A stretch of DNA of 64,000 bases from an uncultured Oxalobacteraceae bacterium (GTDB taxonomy: Bacteria > Pseudomonadota > Gammaproteobacteria > Burkholderiales > Burkholderiaceae_D). The position numbers and the translations under genes are program-made. The stretch lies in the NCBI GenBank assembly GCA_903914535.1, contig CAIWPG010000140.1, positions 1-64,000 on the forward strand, read 5' to 3'. Shown here one piece after another: positions 58,682 through 64,000 of this stretch. The notes below the pieces were generated by a model, which saw nothing but the letters and a program-made list of their open reading frames with translations, was not told the origin of the DNA and ran no database searches. How positions within the stretch are numbered: position 1 is the stretch's first letter; each line of letters starts with the position of its first letter.

Positions 58682-58822
58682 GCCGGTTTGCAATCTGATT
58701 AGGAACAGTACCTATTATAGCTGTTGACAGTCCTGCAAAGGAAAGGCATAGCGTATAAAACTGGCAGATAAGTGTGATTTTGTTGTGCGATGTTTTTTTG
58801 ACGGAGTCTTGAAAAAGTCCTT

Positions 58823-58920
58823 TACACGCCGAGAACCTTGTTGCTACGATTTAGAAGTACAGTGGGAAACCATCACCGGAGAGCAGTTCTCCGGGTAATT
58901 TTTTAGTTTACAGGCGTGTA
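58823..58920 (+). promoter_or_regulatory. Structured leader with terminator-like hairpin before pilM
   Basis: TACACGCC (58823-58830) can pair with GGCGTGTA (58913-58920). Between them lies a 7-bp hairpin CCGGAGA/TCTCCGG (58876-58894), followed shortly by six T. The terminator-like hairpin lies 180 bp upstream of the chosen pilM start, on its strand. It could attenuate the pil operon or end a short leader RNA. Confidence 0.4.
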
Positions 58921-59074
58921 GTGCGTGATGATGATTGTTTGTCAGGAAAAAATTCAGTTGTAGGACAGTCGTATTAAGTTTCGGTAATGTTTGCCGGCGA
59001 AGATGGTGAGTCCGGCAACGAGGCATAACGCCACCGGGCGCTGTTGCGGAAGTCTTGGATTACTAGAAAATACG

Positions 59075-60190
59075 ATGGGGGTTGCTTTGGCTTTAGAACT
59101 TGGAACGCTGTTGGGTGGTTTATTTTCTGGTCTTTCCAGTAAAAAAAATACACCGTTAGTTGGGTTGGATATCAGTACCACCGGTATCAGAATGGTGGAA
59201 TTATCGCAAGGCAGCAATCATGAATTACGACTAGAGCGTTGCGTTTCGGAATCATTGCCGCGTGGTGCGATGACAGACGGCAATATTGAGAATATTGAAC
59301 AAGTATCAGAGGCTATACGCCGGGTGTTGAAAAAAAGTGGTACGAAAATCAAAGAAGTTGCTCTTGGTATGCCCCCGTCCGCTGTTATTACAAAAAAAAT
59401 TAATTTCTCGGCAGCGTTGTCGGATGAATCTCTTGAAGTTCAGGTTGAATCGGAAGCCAGTCAATATATTCCATTTGCATTAGATGAAGTCAGCCTCGAT
59501 TTTTATGTGATCGGTCCTTCGCGCGGTTCACCGGATGATGTAGAGGTGATGCTGGCTGCTGCCCGCAAAGAAAAAATCGAAGACCGGGTTGCCGTTGTTC
59601 AGGCTGCAGGGCTGAAGGCTTTGGTGATGGATATTGAGTCTTATGCAGCACGGGCAGCTGCATTACGGATTGTCGGTCAGATGCGAAATGGTGGCAAAGA
59701 TCAGATTGTTGCCCTGTTTCAGATCGGAGCCAAAATCACGCATGTCTCGATTTTACTGAATGGAGAGACGGTCTATGAGCGTGAGCAGACCTTTGGCGGA
59801 AACCAGCTCACTCAGGACATTGTGCGTACCTACGGACTGACATTTGAAGATGCCGAAGCGCGCAAGAAAAATAATGATTTGCCAGATGGATACGAGCAGG
59901 AATTGCTTAATCCATTTTTGGAAAGCACGGCGATGGAAGTCAACCGGGCGATTCAATTCTTTTTTACCTCAACGGCATATACACGGGTGGATCATATTTT
60001 TCTGGCAGGAGGGTGTGCTGCTATTCCTGATTTAGTGGATATGGTAGCTAATCGTACGAAGATTCAGACGGAAGCCATCAGTCCATTTTTGGGTATGCAA
60101 TTTTCATCGCAAATCAGAGAAAAGCAGCTACGTAATGATGCTCCGGCATATTTGGTGGCGTGTGGTCTGGCAATGCGGAGATTTGACTGA
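59075..60190 (+). CDS. pilM: Type IV pilus inner-membrane platform protein PilM
   Basis: The 371-residue actin-like cytoplasmic protein has the FtsA-type fold with VGLDISTTGIRMVELS at its start, GMPPSAVITKKI and a late FLAGGCAAIPDLVDM. It binds the N-terminus of PilN. I use ATG 59075 because earlier starts (58991) add residues unlike PilM; ribosome signals are weak for both. pilN begins at its last base. Confidence 0.92.
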   Translation: MGVALALELGTLLGGLFSGLSSKKNTPLVGLDISTTGIRMVELSQGSNHELRLERCVSESLPRGAMTDGNIENIEQVSEAIRRVLKKSGTKIKEVALGMPPSAVITKKINFSAALSDESLEVQVESEASQYIPFALDEVSLDFYVIGPSRGSPDDVEVMLAAARKEKIEDRVAVVQAAGLKALVMDIESYAARAAALRIVGQMRNGGKDQIVALFQIGAKITHVSILLNGETVYEREQTFGGNQLTQDIVRTYGLTFEDAEARKKNNDLPDGYEQELLNPFLESTAMEVNRAIQFFFTSTAYTRVDHIFLAGGCAAIPDLVDMVANRTKIQTEAISPFLGMQFSSQIREKQLRNDAPAYLVACGLAMRRFD

Positions 60191-60840
60191 TGATTAAAAT
60201 TAACCTGTTACCTCATCGTGAAGAAAAGCGAAAACAGCGTAAGCATGATTTTTATTCGTTACTGGTTTTTTTTGCGATAGTCGGTGTGGTGTTGTTGATT
60301 CTGGTCGGGATCTATAACGCGAGTCAGATTTCTGTTCAAAATCAGCGTAACGATGTGTTACGTGCAGAAAATGCCAAACTGGATATGGAAATCAAAGAGA
60401 TTGCCAATTTAAGGGATGACATTGAAAGGTTAAAAGCGCGCCAGCAAGCCGTGGAGGATTTGCAGGGTGACCGTAATCAACCTGTTTATTTACTGGATGA
60501 GTTGGTTAAACAAACACCGGAAGGTATTTATTTGCGTGGCTTAAAGCAAGACGGGCAACGTATCGTACTGTTGGGTTATGCCGAATCTAATGAACGTGTC
60601 TCTGAGTATCTCAGAAATTTGGGAAGCCGTTCAGAATGGCTGAATAAACCGGATCTGATTGAAATCCGGTCTGCAGGAATAGGCCAGGGTCGTGATGCCA
60701 GAAAAGTGTTTGATTTCACAATTAACGTGGGAATTAAACGTCCGCGCGATCAGGAGATTGCCGGGGTGGCAGCATCGGCGTCAGCAAGCGCAATATCGGC
60801 AGCTCCTGTAGCACCGGGCGGTCAGGTAGTTAAGCCATGA
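60190..60840 (+). CDS. pilN: Type IV pilus assembly protein PilN
   Basis: The 216-residue protein has the short cytoplasmic PilM-binding motif INLLPHREEKRKQR, one helix (about 24-42), a coiled-coil (about 45-95) and a periplasmic domain. An Ala/Ser/Pro-rich tail is added at the C-terminus. It overlaps pilM by one base. Confidence 0.94.
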   Translation: MIKINLLPHREEKRKQRKHDFYSLLVFFAIVGVVLLILVGIYNASQISVQNQRNDVLRAENAKLDMEIKEIANLRDDIERLKARQQAVEDLQGDRNQPVYLLDELVKQTPEGIYLRGLKQDGQRIVLLGYAESNERVSEYLRNLGSRSEWLNKPDLIEIRSAGIGQGRDARKVFDFTINVGIKRPRDQEIAGVAASASASAISAAPVAPGGQVVKP

Positions 60841-60862
60841 GATTTACCAGGGAAAAAGTACC

Positions 60863-61501
60863 ATGCAAAAAATGACGGAATCATTATCCGCTCAATTTAA
60901 TGATTTGAGTGGGATACACCCGGGATTGTGGCCGCTTGCCCCGCGGATGTTATGCGCGACTGCTGCATTGATCAGTGTCCTGATTGTCGGCTGGTTTTTT
61001 TATTGGAGTCCGCAGTTTGATGATCTGAGCCGTGGTCAGCAAGAAGAAAAAGCCTTGCAGGATGGTTATAAAGTGCGAATCCAGCAGTCGATTAACCTGG
61101 ATGGTTTACGTAAACAAAAATTGCAGGTTGCACAGTATGTTTCTTCATTAGAAAAACAATTGCCGAGTAAAGCAGAAATGGATGCTTTATTGTCGGATAT
61201 TAATCAGGCAGGGCTCGGACGTGGCTTGCAATTTGAATTATTTCGCCCCGGTCAGGCAGTAGCTAAAGATTACTATGCCGAGTTGCCTATAGAAATCAAA
61301 CTAACGGGCAATTACCATGATATTGGTGCATTTGTCAGCGACATTGCGCATTTGAACCGTATCGTGACACTAAAAAATCTGAATGTAACTGCAGGAAAAG
61401 ATGGTTCTCTCGGATTGGAAGTGATCGCAAAAACTTTCCGTTATCTTGATCCTGAAGAAATTGTCAGTCAGCGTAAAGTCAATAAAGGAGGGCAGAAATG
61501 A
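60863..61501 (+). CDS. pilO: Type IV pilus assembly protein PilO
   Basis: The 212-residue bitopic membrane protein has a single helix (about 33-52), a coiled-coil (to about 110) and a ferredoxin-like periplasmic domain (LPIEIKLTGNYHDIGAFVSD). It dimerises with PilN in the alignment complex. Its stop overlaps the pilP start by 4 bp. Confidence 0.94.
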   Translation: MQKMTESLSAQFNDLSGIHPGLWPLAPRMLCATAALISVLIVGWFFYWSPQFDDLSRGQQEEKALQDGYKVRIQQSINLDGLRKQKLQVAQYVSSLEKQLPSKAEMDALLSDINQAGLGRGLQFELFRPGQAVAKDYYAELPIEIKLTGNYHDIGAFVSDIAHLNRIVTLKNLNVTAGKDGSLGLEVIAKTFRYLDPEEIVSQRKVNKGGQK

Positions 61502-62028
61502 ACAAGCTTCTGAGTTTATTCCTGCTTTCACTTTGTCTGAGCGGCTGCGGCGATAGTAATACCCAGGCCGTTCAGAAGTGGATGGAAATGACCAAAAATC
61601 AAACGCGCCCCATGTTGCCCAAGTTGAGTGAACCTAAAAAATTCATTCCTTTTTCTTACGATGAAAAAGACCAGATTGATCCTTTTAATCCGGCAAAGCT
61701 GATGGCCGCTTTATCCAAAATGAGAATGCAGGGCGGGCACGGTCTTAAACCAGACATGGATCGTCGCCGTGAAGCATTGGAAGCTAATAGCCTTGATACC
61801 TTAAAAATGGTCGGAACCTTAACTAAGGGACGATTTCATTATGCGTTGTTGCAATCGGATTTAAAAGTCGTTTATCAGGTGAAAGCCGGGAATTATGTTG
61901 GTCAGAATTTTGGTTTGATTACCAGGGTCAATGATGACTCTGTCGAAATTAAAGAAATTGTGTTGGATGCGGCAGGTGATTGGGTTGAACGGATGAGTAA
62001 GTTAGAGTTGCAGGAGGCAAAAAAATGA
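61498..62028 (+). CDS. pilP: Type IV pilus lipoprotein PilP
   Basis: The 176-residue lipoprotein has lipobox LSGC (C17) and, after a disordered stretch with DQIDPFNP, the beta-sandwich domain (SLDTLKMVGTLTKGRFHYALLQSD). It links PilNO to the secretin PilQ. ATGA overlaps couple it to pilO upstream and pilQ downstream. Confidence 0.94.
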   Translation: MNKLLSLFLLSLCLSGCGDSNTQAVQKWMEMTKNQTRPMLPKLSEPKKFIPFSYDEKDQIDPFNPAKLMAALSKMRMQGGHGLKPDMDRRREALEANSLDTLKMVGTLTKGRFHYALLQSDLKVVYQVKAGNYVGQNFGLITRVNDDSVEIKEIVLDAAGDWVERMSKLELQEAKK

Positions 62029-64000
62029 GGATGTTACTTAAAATGTGCACAAAAAATATGGGGTTATGGTCGCTGTGCCGATTATGCCTGTTTATGAGTC
62101 TTTTTGGCATAAGTGCCCAAACCTTCGCTCAAACGAACTCGATTGAAAATGTTACTGCCAGTCAGCAGGGTAATAATGTGATCGTCAAAGTGGGCTTGAA
62201 AAATGCACTGACAACACCGCCTCTGGGGTTTTCTACCGTGACTCCGGCTCGTATTGCGCTGGACTTTACGTCAACGTCTAACGGAATGGGAAAATCTGCC
62301 ATTGATATTAATTTAGGCAATGTACGTACTCTTAATATTGTTGAGGCAGGTGAGCGTTCCCGGCTGGTTTTTAACCTGACCCGCCCGCTTAATTTTGCCA
62401 GTGTGGTTGAGGGTAATATGCTGATTGTGACCATTGAAGGCTCTGGCGATGTGGCTACTCCGGTGAATTCAAGTGGTGTGCCGGTGCCTGCAACAACTGA
62501 GCTCACTGGTAAACAAGCGTTAAAAGATATCGATTTCCGTCGGGGCGTTTCCGGTGAAGGGCGTATTATTGTCGATTTACCCAGCAAGCAAATTGCGATC
62601 GATGTTCATCAGCAGGGACAAACAATCGTTGCAGATTTCTTAAAAGCAGATTTACCAGAAGTATTACACCGGCGTATGGATGTGAGTGATTTTGGTTCGC
62701 CGGTACAGACGATTACTACATCGTCCAAAGGTGACAATGTACATATGGTGATTGAGCCTAAGGGCTTGTGGGAGCACAGCGTCTACCAGAGCGACAGCCG
62801 GCTGGTGATTGAAGTTAAGCCGATTAAAGAAGATCCGAATAAACTGACTCAGGGGAGTCAGGGTTATCGTGGTGAAAAATTATCGCTGAATTTCCAGAAT
62901 GTTGAAGTTCGTTCCCTGTTGCAGGTGATTGCCGAAGTCAGTGGTTTTAATGTGATCGCCAGTGATACTGTGAACGGCAGCATTACCTTGCGCCTCAAAG
63001 ATATTCCCTGGGATCAGGCTTTGGAAATTATTATGCAATCCAAAGGTCTGGATATGCGTAAAAACGGTTCAGTTATCTGGGTTGCCCCTAAGGATGAATT
63101 ACTGACTAAAGAAAAACTGGAGCTCGAACAAAAAGCACAAATTGCTGAATTAGAACCATTGAAAACGGAAACCTATCAGCTGAACTATCAAAAAGCAGAA
63201 GCATTTAAAATGGTGTTCGGTCTTGATGGCAGCAGTCCGGGTATCCGGATTTTATCTAAACGGGGCAGTGCTGTTATTGATCCGCGTACCAACCAGTTAT
63301 TTGTAACCGATGTGGCATCACGTCTGGAAGAAATTGCTAAGTTGGTGAAAAAAACCGATATTGCATCGCGTCAGGTATTAATTGAAGCGCGGATAGTAGA
63401 GGCTACGGATGATTTTAGCCGGAATCTGGGGGCTAAACTTGGATTTACGGATAATAGTGTTGTTAATGGCACGCTGCCTGGCTCTGGTCTTGGTGGTAAT
63501 GCCCGGGCTGCTATTGGCGGAACATATCAGGGTGTGGCCAACCAGACTGGGCAGCTGGGTTCGGCTGCCGCTGTGGTGACAGATGTGACTGCCGGTCAGT
63601 TTTTTAGTTTGCCTGCTGCTGCCATTGGCGGTGTCAATCCGGGTAGCGTTGCACTGAGTTTATTCTCTTCAGGCGCTAATAAATTTCTGAATCTGGAGTT
63701 GTCGGCATTGGAGGCGGATGGTAAAGGTAAAATTATTTCCAGTCCGCGTGTCGTTACTGCTGATCAAATTAAGGCAGTAGTCGAGCAGGGAACAGAATTG
63801 CCATTTCAGGTAGCGACAAGTAGTGGTGCGACATCGATTACCTTCAAAAAAGCCAATCTGAAATTGGAAGTGACTCCGCAAATTACGCCGGATGGCAATG
63901 TTATTCTGGATGTGGACGTGAATAATGACAGTCCGGGTATTTTGACTACATCCGGTTATGCCATTAACAGTAAACACGTAAAAACACTGGTGATGGTTGA
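62025..64000 (+). CDS. pilQ: Type IV pilus secretin PilQ (5' part, cut by window end)
   Basis: The frame is open from ATG 62025 to the window edge (658 codons plus two bases). A Sec signal ends near AQTFA. Two AMIN domains (about 40-130 and 165-255) bind peptidoglycan. The secretin N0 domain begins at LSLNFQNVEVRSLLQVIAEV, followed by N1 (LKTETYQLNYQKAEAFKMVF) and the start of the secretin beta-barrel region (RQVLIEARIVEATDDFSRNL, KIISSPRVVTADQIKAVVEQ). The C-terminal barrel end lies outside. It forms the outer-membrane pilus pore. Confidence 0.96.
   Translation, partial: MRMLLKMCTKNMGLWSLCRLCLFMSLFGISAQTFAQTNSIENVTASQQGNNVIVKVGLKNALTTPPLGFSTVTPARIALDFTSTSNGMGKSAIDINLGNVRTLNIVEAGERSRLVFNLTRPLNFASVVEGNMLIVTIEGSGDVATPVNSSGVPVPATTELTGKQALKDIDFRRGVSGEGRIIVDLPSKQIAIDVHQQGQTIVADFLKADLPEVLHRRMDVSDFGSPVQTITTSSKGDNVHMVIEPKGLWEHSVYQSDSRLVIEVKPIKEDPNKLTQGSQGYRGEKLSLNFQNVEVRSLLQVIAEVSGFNVIASDTVNGSITLRLKDIPWDQALEIIMQSKGLDMRKNGSVIWVAPKDELLTKEKLELEQKAQIAELEPLKTETYQLNYQKAEAFKMVFGLDGSSPGIRILSKRGSAVIDPRTNQLFVTDVASRLEEIAKLVKKTDIASRQVLIEARIVEATDDFSRNLGAKLGFTDNSVVNGTLPGSGLGGNARAAIGGTYQGVANQTGQLGSAAAVVTDVTAGQFFSLPAAAIGGVNPGSVALSLFSSGANKFLNLELSALEADGKGKIISSPRVVTADQIKAVVEQGTELPFQVATSSGATSITFKKANLKLEVTPQITPDGNVILDVDVNNDSPGILTTSGYAINSKHVKTLVMV

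Overview
The window looks like a chromosomal segment of a betaproteobacterium of the order Burkholderiales, probably Oxalobacteraceae (Undibacterium- or Herminiimonas-like). This is inferred from gene content and order (pyrC-DUF3025, SDR-folB-ttcA, hemB-engB-cytochrome c4-resB-ccsB, PBP1A divergent from pilMNOPQ), from the 5S rRNA sequence and from moderate GC. No genome comparison was possible. Most of it is core housekeeping DNA. The only clearly accessory stretch lies at about 33.2-34.7 kb.

Layout. 0-4.3 kb: the end of a membrane protein gene, a solitary 5S rRNA gene with its own promoter and terminator, a beta-hydroxyacid dehydrogenase, a molybdopterin oxidoreductase and a small inverted-repeat element. 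4.3-11.9 kb: a FadD-type acyl-CoA ligase, a cysteine dioxygenase/four-rhodanese pair, YciA thioesterase, an Atm1-type ABC exporter and a LysR regulator. 12-17.1 kb: glutamate dehydrogenase followed by a glutamate/aspartate ABC transporter (gltIJKL); its ATPase has a Gly-to-Glu change in the Walker A motif. 17.2-23.4 kb: pyrC-DUF3025, the DUF485/ActP acetate symporter pair, a DUF4197 protein and a PepSY protein behind a Fur box.

23.5-33.2 kb is a complete nitrate-assimilation locus on the minus strand: nirB, nirD, an orphan antidote-like HTH gene, a nitrate reductase fused to a CysJ-like flavoprotein, nasT and nasS. Its regulatory region can be read in unusual detail. Three NtrC-like dyads lie upstream of a near-perfect sigma-54 promoter. 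The leader then carries two hairpins whose hexaloops have A1 and G4, the ANTAR target signature, followed by a strong intrinsic terminator before nirB. The operon therefore encodes the sensor (NasS) and antiterminator (NasT) that should act on its own leader, under general nitrogen control through NtrC/sigma-54.

33.2-34.7 kb holds an unrecognised 236-residue gene, a 5'-truncated Doc toxin gene and a decayed repeat-containing spacer. 34.7-47 kb returns to core genes: glmS, an Lrp/AsnC regulator with palindromic operators, glmU, ttcA, folB, an SDR reductase, a MidA-like methyltransferase, DUF2905, a receiver-TPR protein with Glu at the phosphoacceptor site, a HAD hydrolase, hemB, a candidate small RNA and engB. 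47.4-53.3 kb: cytochrome c4, System II cytochrome c maturation genes (resB, ccsB) and msrPQ. 53.4-58.7 kb: lptM, cyaY and two tandem PBP1A genes. 59-64 kb: the type IV pilus operon pilMNOP and a pilQ cut by the window end.
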